From Scedosporium boydii (taxonomy: Eukaryota; Ascomycota; Sordariomycetes; Microascales; Microascaceae): a stretch of 64,000 bases of DNA. Of this stretch, positions 1 through 12,395 are shown in pieces (the first letter of the stretch is position 1; each line of letters begins with the position of its first letter). The DNA lies in NCBI GenBank assembly GCA_002221725.1, contig NJFT01000073.1:1-64000 (forward strand), written 5' to 3'. The notes beneath the pieces are model-generated. The model searched no databases. It was not told the DNA's origin and worked only from the letters and a program-made list of their open reading frames with translations. The position numbers and the translations under genes are program-made.

Positions 1-16
1 AAAATCCCTTGGTGCC

Positions 17-44
<28 letters not shown>
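17..44. repeat. poly-A run
   Basis: A run of 28 A lies in the first 50 bases, followed by purine-rich sequence up to the 3' end of the VWA gene. It is a simple homopolymer with no coding content; its exact length may be affected by sequencing error. Confidence 0.9.
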
Positions 45-47
<3 letters not shown>

Positions 48-179
48 AGAGAAAAGAGCGGTTATCATCTAGGAAGACAAGTCAAGAAAAGAAGAAACAA
101 GGGGAAAAGAGAAAAGAAAAAAAGAAAAAGTCGAGCAGTGCAAACGGACATCCGAAATCACCGCCCCCTTTTTTTCCTT

Positions 180-1245
180 TCATCTCCTCCTGTCCAACCT
201 GCGCACAACCGCACCCAGCACCGCCTTGAGGATTCCATCACCCGTCAAAGTCTGCACCTGGCCATTCTGACCATTCCAAGTAACAGTGTCAACCATGTCC
301 CTCACACCGCCCTCGACCTGCTCGCTGAGCTCATCATCAAGCTCCTTAAGCGCCTCGCGCGCACCGGGCTCGTTTCCCACTTGGAAGAATTGCACGCCGA
401 CCTGGTAAGGCGGCGCCTCGATTTTATCAAGTTTCTTGGCGGCAGATAGAAGGACGGACTCGACGTCGTCCGAGGGGACACCGTCGGTGATGACGATGAT
501 GTTTACGGGCTTGACGGTTTCCATGGACTCTTGGTTCGTCTCAAGGAGCTTGATGTAGGGTTTGAGGATGCTTTGTAGACGCGTACCCGTGGGCGTGCCA
601 CCATAGGGCTGGATAGACTCGAAGAGAGACTCGACAGCGCTGGGGTTCTTGAAGCCGCGGTAGCCTCCAGATGCCTTTCCGGCATTGGGGTCGGCAGCAA
701 TCTTGGACTTGTGGTTTAGGAAGTAAATATCAATTCCATCGCTGTCGTGAGCCGCGCAGATGGGCGTAATGGTGTGGAGAGCCTCTCGCACTTCTCGCCA
801 AGAGCGGCCTCGCATGGAACCAGAGTCATCAATGACGAAGATGGTGTCAAAAGTGCTCAGGAACGCGTAGGGATCCTCGCGGGTGCTGAGACTAGCCACC
901 GATGGAGCGGGGGACGAGGCACGAGGGACAGTGGTACCGACCCTCAGGCTTGAGTTGGCGCCGACAACGTCGTTGTAGGCGGGAGGTGCGTCCATGTTCG
1001 CTATTAGCTGCCTGTTAGTATGTGCTTCCATTTGAGAGCTGCCTTCATTATCTCGCGATGGTGAACTTACAAACTGGGCGCCGAGTGGCGGGTGATCGGC
1101 CGCGGAAGGTGTTATCAGAAGGGCTGGGAGGTACGGTGGCGGCTGTGGTTCCAGCGGCCGAGGCGACGGATTGAACCGGCGACTGGGGAGGAGACGGTCG
1201 CTTTCGGAACTTGTCCTTGACGCTGCCAAATAATTTCTTCGACAT
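180..1245 (-). CDS. VWA-domain protein with a PPxY motif
   Basis: Two exons, complement(180..1000,1071..1245), give 331 residues. The 70-nt intron has GTAAGT at its 5' end and a TACTAAC branch site just before the acceptor. The start chosen is the ATG at 1245 (MSKKLFG); an in-frame ATG at 1317 would add 24 residues. The first 60 residues are basic and Ser/Pro-rich and contain KDKFRKRP. PPAY at 64-67 is a possible WW-domain ligand. From about residue 110 a von Willebrand factor A domain begins with a MIDAS-type D-x-S-x-S (D116, S118, S120), and a later VITDG follows. VWA domains bind protein partners through a divalent metal. The protein has no signal peptide or membrane segment, so it is probably cytosolic. 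Its exact role is unknown; PPxY could link it to an Rsp5/Nedd4-type ubiquitin ligase, which is inference. Confidence 0.85.
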
Positions 1246-1317
1246 CTTACTACTGTCTGAAGATGAACATGATGAAGTCCGAGAGACGATGAAGTTGAAA
1301 GATGACGAGGTAGTCAT

Positions 1318-2097
1318 GGTTGCTTGCTCAAGGGGGAAGTTGTTTGCTTTGATATTGTATAACCGGGGCACAAATAACTGATTCAAGGACAATGAATCTG
1401 ATGACTGATCAAATCTAATGGATTTCTTTTCTTTGTTGTTACCGAAGGAGCAATCTTGATCGCAAGGTATGCTGTTCTTTGTTTGATGGGCTCTGTTGAA
1501 TTAATCTATCAAGGCGACTACAATCAGGATCCGTCCATCGTTCTTATATTGTAGTTTTCATGCCTATCCATGAAGTCGCCGAATCTGCTAACTATCACTA
1601 AGTTTGCCATAATGCCATACTGGAAAAGTCGAAAAAACACCCGGTGCTCTGCCCTCTCGATTGTCGCTCAATAGTTCCGTACTCCGCCCTCACCGGACCT
1701 CCTTGGCCGAAACGTTGAGGGGAAGATGCCGTCTCACATAATTGCAAATATGTACGCTCAGCCACGTCACGTGGATTCACTCTGTTCTTTTCTTTGTGGC
1801 TTAGACATTGCGCTGCCCCAATCTGAAACTTGGACAGACGCAGGTCCAACCGCTTCCGGACATTTCATCCCAGCCCCCCAAAAGGCTCTTCAACAGGCGG
1901 CCCCGAGGCTGCAAGTCGAGAAAGCCAAGTTCAACATGTGTCATATTTCTCTACCCATTATCGCACATAATTGAGGCTCCGCCCTCCCTTTCTCAAGCAT
2001 CACACACTCAATGTCTAAGAGGCAGATTAACAGTAAGCCTTAATCTCGGCGCAAGAAGCACATCACGAACTGGATTTTGTTTCCCCCCACCTCCATT
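1318..2097. other. intergenic, VWA promoter and aminotransferase 3' flank
   Basis: Both flanking genes are on the minus strand, so this stretch should hold the promoter of the VWA gene and the 3' UTR of the aminotransferase. Open frames here are short, overlap on both strands and lack splice-consistent extensions. I see no gene. Confidence 0.6.
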
Positions 2098-4143
2098 TTA
2101 GGAAGAGGAATACTTCTGAATGACCCTTTCAATGCCATCACATCCCTTCCGTAGTTGGTCCATCTTCGAACCGTAAGAAACACGCACAAAGTGGTGGCAC
2201 GGGCTATCAAACAGGTCACGTCGATGCGAAGGGTTCAAATCGAAGAATATGCCCGGGACGACGATGACCTTCTCCTCGAGGCAGGCTTCGAAGAAACTGA
2301 GCCCGTCGCGAATAGGCTCTGGTAGGCCTTGCAGGTTGAGCCATCTTCGAAGATGCACATGATGGTTAGCACACGCCATGATGGTCATTTATTTGGTTTT
2401 TCTTCTTCCTCTTTTTTCGACGCCCTGTTTTGGCAGAGAGAAGGCTCTGGTGATAGGATTTGGGGACTTCAACGAACATGTAGAAGGCCGAATCTGGGAC
2501 GTATTTGAACTCAAATCCCATCTGTCGCAGTCTGCCTATGACGTAGTCGCGCTTGTCCTAAGGCCAACGTGAGAAACAACTTCTGCTGTTGGGAGATGGA
2601 GATGCGGCTCTCCGGTGTGTAAGTTGAGGGAGATATGATATCCGCCTTACTCTAAAGTGCCTCTGCAGACATGTCATCTCGTTCCGCACAAGTTCGGGAT
2701 CGAGAATCGGTATTGCGGCTTCTTGCAGGCAATGCGCAGCACCTCCGTCTGTGAATAGGAATGTCAGCCCGTCCAAGCACGCCAAGATGAAATTGTTCTT
2801 CTGCTCGGATACGATTGAGCCTAACCCAGATAGCTGCCGCTTGAACCAATCCTGAAATCGCCGTCAGCAATGATATCCCAGGACGAAAAGTCGGCCGCTG
2901 CTGATTCGACTTACGCCTTGATATACTCTAATATATTTCAATCCAGAAATGTCAGCAGAGATTAAAAAAAAAAAAAAGGCAACGGGATCAACTTGCACGT
3001 CCAACCTCACCCTTAGGCCCCAAAATCCACGCAATCCTCCACCCGGGCAATCTAAACCTCTTGGTCAGCCCATCGACGATAATCACATCGTCTCTGTCGA
3101 CATCCTCGACGTTCTCCGCCGCCGACACTGTCGAACCATCGCATCCGCTCGTGTAGTTATACCCGGAGTAGAACTCGTCGGCCACAAACGTTGCGCGACC
3201 ACGGCAGAGTCTCTGGATCTCTGCCAGCTCCGGGTTCTTGACCACTCTCCCCGTAGGATTGCGAGGGTTAGACGTCAAGATGATGGAGGCGCCGCGGGCG
3301 ATTTCGTAGGATATCAGGCCCGGGTCTAGCTGGTAGTCGTTATCGGCAGACAAGGGTACGGGAACGGAGACAAACTGGGGGGTTGAAAAGGTCGTAATCA
3401 GCTCTGTGATCACAGAGGGAGGAGAAGCAGAAAAGGAGCCTTGGACTAATAACTCACATTCCTAAAAAGGGACAACATCTCATTATACGCCGTATAGTCC
3501 GGCAAGAAAAACGACATATACGCAGACCCCAACACCGCAGCAATCCGTATCAACCCTGCCCTCCCACCAGGAACAATAGCCACGTTCTCCCACGTATACT
3601 GGCTCTCCTTCCCCTTCCTATGCATCTCGTTGTAGAGCTTCGCCACCGCTTCCCGGAGTGGCTTTATCCCCGCTATAGGAGCATACTCCCTCGCCGAGAC
3701 GGTGATGTCAATGGTGTCCGGGCGACGGAAGCACCCCGCGATGTCGTCCTCGACGTCGGGGGCGCCTTGGCCTAGGTTCGCCCATTGGTCGCGTGCTTCG
3801 AGGTAGCCGTGTTCGGTGGCGCGGTCCGTTACCCAGACGACGCCGGTGGAGGAGCGGACGGGGTTGAGGCCGGCGTGGGGGAGATGGCCGCGGGCGTTGC
3901 GGAAGTCCGTGTGCGCCTGGGATCGGCTTTCTACGTGAGGGGGAAAGAGAAGTGAGTTGTTAGTTCTATCAGGTCCCTTACTCTCCGTTCATTCCGAGTG
4001 CTGGGTTTTCGGGTTGGAGGGCAGCTAGAGTGTACGAGGTAGGTTTACAAACCGTTCTCGGATGGCTCGCCCTTGGTAAAGTGGTAAGCGTCCTCTGGCA
4101 AGCCCGTATGACGGTTAATGTAGAAATGGAATTTAGAGGGCAT
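2098..4143 (-). CDS. PLP-dependent aminotransferase, class I/II
   Basis: Eight exons, complement(2098..2344,2478..2557,2651..2748,2826..2851,2915..2927,3011..3374,3458..3930,4053..4143), give 463 residues with phase kept at every junction. Two exons are tiny, 13 and 26 nt. The protein has the fold-type I features: SNPRNPTG at about 223-230 (substrate/PLP loop), DEFYSGYN (PLP-pyridine Asp and Tyr region), and DGLTKRFRLPGWR at 289-301, where K293 is the expected Schiff-base lysine and the last Arg follows. The C-terminal block from WLNLQGLPEP to SPCHHFVRVSYG is typical of fungal aspartate-aminotransferase-like proteins related to ACC-synthase and alanine/aromatic aminotransferases. Substrate cannot be told from sequence. 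The start at MPSKFHFYINR is chosen because upstream frame lacks conservation-like content. No targeting signal is evident. Confidence 0.85.
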
Positions 4144-5776
4144 CTTGTGCGTGCTTCGGCATTGGAAGATTGGGTACACCCGCGGGCGTGCCGGGAGACG
4201 GTCACTCAAGGCCGGTTTCAAGGGTCGAAACAAATAAGATGTCCTATTCATGCTTCCTGCCAACCTCGGAGAGGATGAAGCTGTTGATGAATATTTTCCA
4301 AAGCACCATTCCAAGCGTCCCATGGTAAACTCCCATGTCGCGTGCTGTGTTGCGAAGTGTAGAATCCCCGGATTCCCTCGTCCCAGTCCAAGAAGCTTTT
4401 GATCTAATGATGATATCATCGAAGAATGAGACTCGTCCTCGACCACGAGGCCCGGCGTCCTCTAGAAACCCAGGAAACCAATCACGCCAATTCTATCCCC
4501 GGAAAAGCAGAAACTTAGAAAAAAGGTCTAGATCCTCTGAGAGGCTAGACCCTTTCTAGACCCCAGTACACAAAAAGACATGTTCCAAGCACTGGCTTGG
4601 GAAAAGGGAACTTCCTTGAGAACCACACTTGAGTCTGTAGACAACATCATGAACACACTGCGCCACCAGTGCCTTTTGGCTTCCTGGCTACATATCCCAC
4701 AACCATTTGGTGATTTCCTTTTATTTCTTGAACCCTGATAAATATGCTTGCCTCTCTTTTCCATCCACCTTTTTGAAACAATCTGAAAAAGAAAAAAAAG
4801 GAAATCAAACTCCTAAACTTTTGTGATGGCTGCATTTGCCTATCCGAGATGATTCTCAAGAACATGAATGCAGAAAAAAAATCAAAGACCCTTCTCCCTT
4901 AGCCACTTACTCCTCCGCTAATGATACATGCAAATGAAAGGGGAATTGAAAGAGAGAAAGAAGAAATGAAACAACAACCTCCATATTCCAGTCCATGCCA
5001 CATAGAGGCACTAGAGTTCACGGCATAGTCTATTGCAGTCTATGCCTTGATGCTCCAGATGCCTCTAGCACAGTGGACGCTTCCTTCCATGAACCATAAA
5101 AAGAAATCAACCATCCGTATCGTTGTGTTGTATTATGTCGTATGGCTCAAAGGATGTCAAGAGGTTTCTTCAAAAGCCCAAGGGTCCTGCTGAGAAAACT
5201 CTTCCAGCTTCCTATTCTCAACACGTCAGTTCCTGTTTTTGTTTCCCCCCCCCCAACCAAAAAAAAAAAAAATCCGCAGAAAACAGAAACGCGTCAAACT
5301 TACCCGCTTGAGACTTCGTTCTTGCCAAATCAACCTCAAATTCCAATTGCAAGGAAACCAAGAACTTAATCCCAGTATCCATCTCATCGTTCGTCATCGA
5401 AAACAGAGAGCGGGAATCCAATCCGAAAAAGAGCTGGTCGTCCCTCGAGGGGCCCTCGTCATGAGGCTTCCTTGGGGGAGGGCGTCACTTTGAAAGACAA
5501 AAAAGGCGAAGCAAACCGATCGGCTTGACAATTCTGTCATTAGCCCTGCCACTCATGATTCTAATCACCTTTTGTTAGTTACCAGATCCCAAAGCTTTGG
5601 AAAACAAGATGCTAATGAAGGGAAAAGAAACGAACCACTCGACGTCGAAAATGTTAATGAAAGAAAAAAAGAAAAACGAAAGCACCAAAACCTCGAAACA
5701 GGCCCTTCGACTACCTCGCTCAACCGCCCAGGCTTCACACATTCAGCCCGTGGGAGCAACCGACATCACCATCCTC
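4144..5776. other. intergenic, aminotransferase promoter
   Basis: This lies upstream of the aminotransferase and downstream of the 776-residue protein gene, both on the minus strand. It holds A- and T-rich runs (for example the poly-A near 5261-5273) and overlapping short frames only. No gene or RNA is recognised. Confidence 0.55.
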
Positions 5777-8554
5777 TTACTGCATGCAGAGGACGTCGGC
5801 GAGGAACAAGTCATAGGCCGCGATGCTGCGTCCAGTATCCTTGACGCAGGTGATGGCCGGCGAGGCAACCAGAGCGACTCGCCAGTGCTCGCTCTGGAGC
5901 TCGTTGGGGTTGCGATGGGGGTGGATCGCATTCATAGAAGTTGTAGTGAACCTCTCGCCGGTGTTGGGAAACCTATAGTTAAATCGCACGCGGGCAAGAG
6001 CCATCTCCCTGCCGACCTCCCATCCCTGCTCGATCACGAGCTTGAGCTCCGCGAACGCGTTATCGGGGGTCACGAACCGGTTCAAGACGGGCTCGAGCAT
6101 GCGGCTGAGCTCGTCACAAATTCGACGCACTCGCGAGTCCCGATAGCCGCCGTAGTTGGGATGCGCCACGATTCGGGAGACGATGTCTCCCTGGCGATTG
6201 AAGAGGTGTTGGTTCTGGTAGGCCGGCTGATGGCCTCCGCCGCGGTTCAACTCTCGCAAGAGCTCGTCGATCTGAGCGTTCGACTCGCTGTCGAAACGCT
6301 TCCACGCGTCCCACTTCCACACCCTCGACATGAAGAAGTCGATAATTAATCGGGTGACCACAAACGGGCGGTAAACAGCGTCCTTGATGTGGACATCCAC
6401 ATATGCCGACGCCTGTCGGTGTGTGAGAGTGGGATAAGTCGCGAGAAGGCTCTCCCACGTGTCGGTGCCCTTGAGGAGAAGGAATTGTCGCGCATCGACA
6501 TTTCCCGCATACTCGTTCACCCAGCCACGGGCGAGTTGCAAAAACTCCTTGTACGCATTCTTGACACCAGTAAAGGCACGGCCGTCGAGAGTCTCACGGT
6601 GAGGATGCCTGTTGTGGCGGGGTCGATGTGGAGGCGGTCCGTTGAAGATGTTCTGGTCGCCACGGCCCACGGGAGTAATCGGAGGTTGCGAATTGGCGTT
6701 CGCATCCGCTGGGAGAGGGGGCCTACGGGTAGGACTGGCGTTGATGCGGGCAGGACCGCGGCGGTGGGGAGGGCGGAATCCGCCAGCGTTGGAGGAGGGC
6801 GGAGGGTTAGATCGGCTGGGCCACTGAGTCGCGAAGTCTCCTGCTCCGGGCAAAGCGCCAGGGCGAAACTCAGCCGCTTCGGGGCGGAATGAGCGCGAAC
6901 CCTGGGGGAAGCCGGCTTGGATGGCGGACTTGGGGGTTTGAGGCACCATTCGGTTCCTGCCGCGATGGGGAGGTTCGAGAGGAGTGGATCTGTCATCAGG
7001 AAATTGGGTGATGGGAGGTCGCTCGAATGGACGATGATTGACAGGACCGGATCGGTGACCACTGCCACGGCCAAGTCGCAACATTGGATGGGCCGTCCTC
7101 AAAACGAGAGCTTGGCTGCTGATGGGTGATCCCGATGAGATTGCCAAGGGATCTGGCCGCCTACGACCACCAAATCGGCCTTGCGGTCGGTCGTCGTCCT
7201 CATGATCGACGGGGGAGAAGAGGCCGCCGCTGCTAGGACCCGGATGCTTGAAAGATACGTGCTGGGACTTACCCTGCTTGCCGGCGTCACGATGACGCTG
7301 CTCCTCAAGGTCCTTGGCCCACATAGTAGGGGGAGGTCGGGGAACGCCGCTCACGTACGGAATACCCTTCAACTTTCCGAGACGCTCACGAAGATCATCG
7401 CTCGAGAATCGGTTGACGGGGCTCTTCGAACCGGAGTTCGAGGGCACATTGGAACCGGGATTGGTCTTCTCCTTGGTGTTCCAAGCCTCCTGAGCCTTAT
7501 CGAGCAAAGAGCACTTGCTCGAGCGGGGAGAATCACCTGCGCCAGAGCCCGCGCTGACCGGATCGAGAAGGGAGAAAAGTGATTCCTTGTTCTGGATTTG
7601 AGCGAGGACTTTCTGTAGCGGAGGCATCATTATTATTAGCGAATGAAATATACTTAACAAAAAAAAAAAAGAACTTGTTCCCCCCTCGTGATGTGTGCTT
7701 TACGTACTTTGACAAGATTGATACGGTCGATATCGGACCTCTCGTCCTCGAGGACATTCACATTCTTGAATTCACCCATGAACTTGTGCGTCTCATGGCG
7801 GAAGTTGTCAACCCGATCCTTGTAGGCTCGAAGATGGCATCGAAGGTCAAAGTTGTATCGGTTGGTAGATCTGACCTCCTCCCGCTGAGACTCGAGGTCC
7901 TTCGTCCAGCCGGCGACCGTCTGCTTGAGTTCGTCGTTCTCAAGAGACAACTCAGCCCAATCGTCGACGATAGACTTGACGGCCAAATTGAACTTCCGGC
8001 CGGCCTGCATGAGGAGGTCATTGACCTCCTCGACCTGGCGAGCTGGGATGCCCGCGGAACGTCGGATCTCCTGTTGAGCATGAACAATCATTCCCTGAGC
8101 CTCGCGGCACTCGAGGAAGATTTTCTGTATTCGAGTCAGCTGACTGGGCAACCAGACCGTGGCAGAAACAAGGACTGAACGCGAGAGATGGCAAGGGGAT
8201 ATTAAGGTGAGCTCTAGAGCCACGAAGGCTCTTGCGAACAAGGAAGTTAGAGCAGTGGAGCGCCCCACGAGAGGACAGCAATATAAGCCACGATAGGGAA
8301 AACCAGGAAGAAGATGCTGGAGAGGAGAATGCAAAGGAACACTGCTGCCAATGGACCAACTCCTTAAGGAAACACAGAAGCAGGAAAAGGAATGATAGGA
8401 CAGAAACAAGGAAGCACATAGCCCTCACCGCGATGATGCTTTCCATCAGAAAGAACAAAGAAAACAGTCAACCTACATGCTGCTGTGACATTTCCTGTAG
8501 CTTTTGCCTTCGCGCCTCTCCCTCAAGGGGAGCATTAAAATTGATGTGCAACAT
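5777..8554 (-). CDS. unknown conserved-looking fungal protein, coiled coil plus Pro-rich linker
   Basis: Three exons, complement(5777..7612,7708..8124,8477..8554), give 776 residues. The donors are GTAGGT and GTACGT, the acceptors are both ACAG, and all joins are in phase 0. The first exon encodes MLHINFNAPLEGEARRQ; an upstream in-frame TAG stops a longer start. Intron 1 is long for this window (352 nt). Residues 26-165 are charged and heptad-like (AELSLENDELKQTVAG and onward), suggesting a coiled coil. Residues about 200-430 are low-complexity Pro/Arg/Ser/Gly-rich. The C-terminal 300 residues form a folded helical region with many aromatic residues (WKWDAWKRF, IEQGWEVGREMALARVRFNYRF). I do not recognise the family. 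No signal peptide, membrane segment or catalytic motif is visible. A role as a scaffold is only a guess. The last exon could contain one more intron near 7270, where a GTAAGT occurs in frame. Confidence 0.7.
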
Positions 8555-10424
8555 GTCAACGTCACAGCTACCGGAAGGATAGCAGGAAGTGGGCTATTGC
8601 TGAGGGATGGACTTGATTGGTAGATTGATAGAGCCTGACAATGAAGATGGTAAGTTTGATGAAGAGGTTGCCAAACACGGTGAAGGTGATAGAGGCAGTT
8701 GACTAGGCTTCTCAGGAGCTGAGATGAGCAGAGGGGAAGAGATGTGATGATGGGAAATGGTGAGATGGTAACTGAGAATGGAGGAATAGAACAAAGGGTA
8801 GAAGAACAGGCCCGACACCAGTGAAGAGACACTAGAGGGGAAAGGCCAAGGGGAAGGGCAGAAACATTACCTGACAGTTCGACAGTGCTATAGGAAGTGG
8901 GAATAGTATTGTAAGAAAAGTGTGAGAAAAGAACACATCCACAGGAAAACACAAGGTGCCTGTAGCAAAAAGACGATATGTTCGTGGTATACTCATGGAA
9001 GAAAAATGAAAAAATCTACCAAGGGCAAAGAATGTTGAAGAAGGAAGAAGGAGAAGAGAGTTTTGGCTTTTATAGTTGAGAAATTGAAGAGTGGAGAGCT
9101 TGAATGATCTGGGATCTGCTCTATCTTGAGGGAAGTGACGAAGGAGCAGGTTGAAGAGAATCTTGAATAGAAATCCTGAATAGAGTCAGTGTTCTGATTC
9201 ACTAGAGCTTCAATCAATGAGTGGCTGGTGGATGAATGGGCCTGTTGCTCCTTCTCTAAGAACCCGGGCGTGAGCTGGAGCTTCAACTTCGGGAGCACTT
9301 GAAGACTGGAATCGCGTCGAACGTCGTCGTGGCAACCTCCTTCTCCCACCCCCGTCGACTGGAACAACCGCTGGAACAACCGTGATGGTAGTTTCTTGGA
9401 CACACGGGACTCGGCCGTACCTTCCTTGGTAAAAGTCCGTAGGAACGCATGTGAGGAGGCAAAACCAGAATACCAAACGCTATTGGGAAGAGCCCTGATC
9501 TGAAGAGCTATGAAGGGGAGATCGACATCACTTGAAAGGAGTAGGATGTGTATCACAACAGCGGGGAGATAATAGGTGAGAGAAAGAGAGTGTATTTAGA
9601 AATAGCTGAGTTCTAGAAACCAACCGCGTCTCGGTCCACTTACGAGATGTAATCGAGTATTGTCTCGCCTTCGATGTTAATTCGTGGAGTTTCATTCGAG
9701 CAGCCGGCGAGAGCATCACTTCGGTGACATGCACACACTTAACGAGACATGCAAATTGCGGACGAGGAACCGAACGAAAAAGAAATTGCTACGAGGACTG
9801 TATTTGAGACTTGAGTAAAGTAGAACAGAAGAAGAATCTAAACTGAAAAGTCAGGCTGCGTAAAGGATATACATAGCATCCACTGCTAACGAACCTCCCG
9901 CGGGAGGTGGTGCGCGGGGCCCCAGGCAAAAAAGTCCTAAGGTAAAATATCAGCTAGCAACAAGCGTTGCTTGTGAGGTCAGAACTGAGCAGCATGTCGT
10001 GAAAAAAAGGGGATACCAAAGTCGTCGGCTACCACGCGAGGGCAGGAGATGCCGAGATGACGAAACGTCAAGGGATCCGAAGCGAAGGTCCACATTGGTC
10101 ATCGTCGCAAAGGTGGAATGGAGGGGAAAATGGCGAGCGAGGCGGTGGAGGTGTGAGTGTGGTGCGAACTCGGACCTGACTGAACCATGCGAGGTTTGGC
10201 CGAGGGGATGAGGAAGTTCTGCAACATGGTTAAGTTTTAGGGAAACCTGGTCTGGGGACATTTCCATCGAAGGGTGTCTGGACATCGAAGTTAATGTATG
10301 GGTTGAGTGCCTATGTTGAGTGTTAGTTCAGGTTCGTTCCTGGTGAAGAGATGCCGACTCGGAGCGTATAACTAACCATCATAGGTTCCTAGAAAAGAGG
10401 GTGGAAAGGCGAAGAAGATTAGCG
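8555..10424. other. intergenic, long upstream region of the 776-aa gene
   Basis: About 1.9 kb between two minus-strand genes. It has purine-rich plus-strand sequence (pyrimidine-rich on the coding strand), which suits a fungal promoter with a long 5' leader. Open frames at 8993-9556 and 9950-10285 show no domain or splice-consistent continuation. No gene is supported. Confidence 0.5.
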
Positions 10425-12395
10425 TCAGATGGCTCGGGTGCGTGAGAACAAACTGCTGTAGACGGCGTCTACAACAGGCGACGCGTCGATCATCCTGCCA
10501 CCGAAATATCTGCCGTTGAGGCCCTTGATAGCGTTTTCGCCGCCTTGGACCTTGTCGAACTTGAGATAAATATCTCCCTTGGAGTTGGGGTCGACTGAAA
10601 TGTGTACAACATGACCGTATTTCTTCTCGGCTTCCTGTCGAACGTCGTCCTCCAGTTCTTTAACCCAGGAGTCACCCTCCTCCCTATAAAGTTTTTAAGT
10701 GTTAGCATCATATATGCAAGGGGGGGTAGGGGTGTATTGTTTGTGGAAAGAATCGTTTACTTACTCGTCGGGATCAAACATGTTGTGCAACACTACACAG
10801 CGACTAGCCATGTTAACGTTGACAGGGAGGGGCTTAACCTCCGTCTTGGGTTTCAAGATCTGACGCTCCTCCGCAACGGTGGAAGCTTCATCTGTTCTAG
10901 CAAGTTTCCTCATCAATGCATCGCGGCTGTAGTTGTTAAAGTTGACACCAGCTACATCGGTATCATCAAGAGCACTTGCACCACCTGCCTTGTCGTTGTC
11001 TCTACCACCGGCTCGGTCGAAGGTGGAGTTTTGCTGGTTGCGACCGCCAGCACCGGAGAATGAGGAACCTTGATAAGACGAGTTCTGGCCAGAAAACCTC
11101 TGCAGTAGATTGGCAGTACTCTCGGGGGTGAACTTATCGTTTCCTAGACCAACACGGATTGCTCGACCGGCTAGGTCAAATCCATTCATCTTCTCCAAGG
11201 CCTCTCTGGCCTGGGTAGCGTCACGGAACCTAGTAGCCACATGTTAGTAAAAGGGAATTCAGTGCATCTATGGGTACGAGTGTAATACTTACTGGACAAA
11301 ACCATAGCCTCTGCTACGACCATGCTCATCCTTCTGGAGTTGCACAAATTCAAGTTCACCGAAGGGCTCAAAGACAGCTTGTAAGTCCTGTTCGGTGACA
11401 TTGAAGTGGATGTTTCCAACGTATAGGCGGTGGAAGGGAATGGAGTTGGGGTGCCCATTAGTGCCTTCCGTGCTGCGCACCTGGCGGTTTTTCTCCGCTT
11501 CGGTGAGTTGAACGATGATGGGAATACCTAGTAGTTTCTGACCGGTGAGCTGTAGGGCTTGGGTAACCGACGCTTCGTCCTTGAATTCGACATAGCCCAC
11601 ACTAGATCGCATTGTTAGTACAGAGTAATAAAAATGATGGCGGAGAAAACGGTGGATAAAACATGGAGAGAGATATCTCGGAATCGAGCAAACTTACCCC
11701 TTGGATCGCTGACTGATACGGTCCTTAACAATCTGGGCCTCGGTGACGGCGCCAACCTTTTCGAAAAACTCCTTCAATTCGCGGGTACGCAGACGGGCTG
11801 CAAGCTGCTGGACAAAGACAGTGCGGCGATCTCGCTCATCTTCATTAAGTTGAGGTGTGGCCTCACGCTTTCGAACATCACGACGATCATCATCCCGGCC
11901 GCCGCGGTGGCGGTGGTCGCCCGAGTAGCGGTCCGAACGATCTCGATCTCGGCGGTCCCTGTACTCCCCCCTACGATGATGCCGGCCGCCGGGCGAGCGG
12001 GACCGGGACCGCGACCTACCCCCTCGACGATAATAATCCCCGTCTCCTCCCCGGTGGCGACGCGAGCGTCGGTGGTCGTCGTCGCGGCTTCGGCTCCTAC
12101 GCCTGCTGCTCTTGTGGCTGCCGGTTTCGCTGCGGGGGGTCCCTTCCTTGTAGGTGCTTCCCGTGGGCGAGTCTCGACGGCTGCGCGTCGAACTACGCTC
12201 TCGGCGCTCGCGTCGCTTCCGATCGTAGTATTCCCTATCCCTTTCACGGGATTCGTCGCGGTCGCGGTCTCGGCGGTCAGACCTGTCGGATCTTGATGAC
12301 TTGGGGCGGTCCTCTTCCTCGGAGGGCTTCGGCTTCTTGTCCTCTGCGTTTTTGGCAGTGGCGTCAAGCAGAGCCTCAACATCCAAGGCAGCCAT
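10425..12395 (-). CDS. RBM39/Rsd1-like splicing factor (RS domain, three RRMs)
   Basis: Four exons, complement(10425..10683,10765..11229,11293..11601,11698..12395), give 576 residues, a usual length for this family. Residues 1-190 form an arginine-serine/aspartate-rich RS-like region with alternating RS, RD and RE runs. RRM1 follows, with RNP2 TVFVQQL and RNP1 SKGVGYVEF split by intron 1. RRM2 has LYVGNIHF and SRGYGFVQF, split by intron 2. A linker then leads to a C-terminal RRM of the U2AF-homology (UHM) type, starting at [12 protein letters not shown] and containing the R-x-F loop RYFGGR. This order matches human RBM39/CAPER and fission yeast Rsd1, nuclear factors that bridge U2 snRNP and U2AF at branch-site recognition. 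Introns are 63-96 nt. The RS region is long but typical for Pezizomycotina. Confidence 0.93.

Noticed and set aside
9..449. 146-codon frame starting in the poly-A run
   Set aside because: It begins in a homopolymer (poly-Lys) and then runs antisense to the VWA exon; not a gene.
5597..6349. 250-codon open frame on the plus strand
   Set aside because: It is the antisense shadow of the last exon of the 776-residue protein; the minus-strand frame is longer, spliced and more protein-like.
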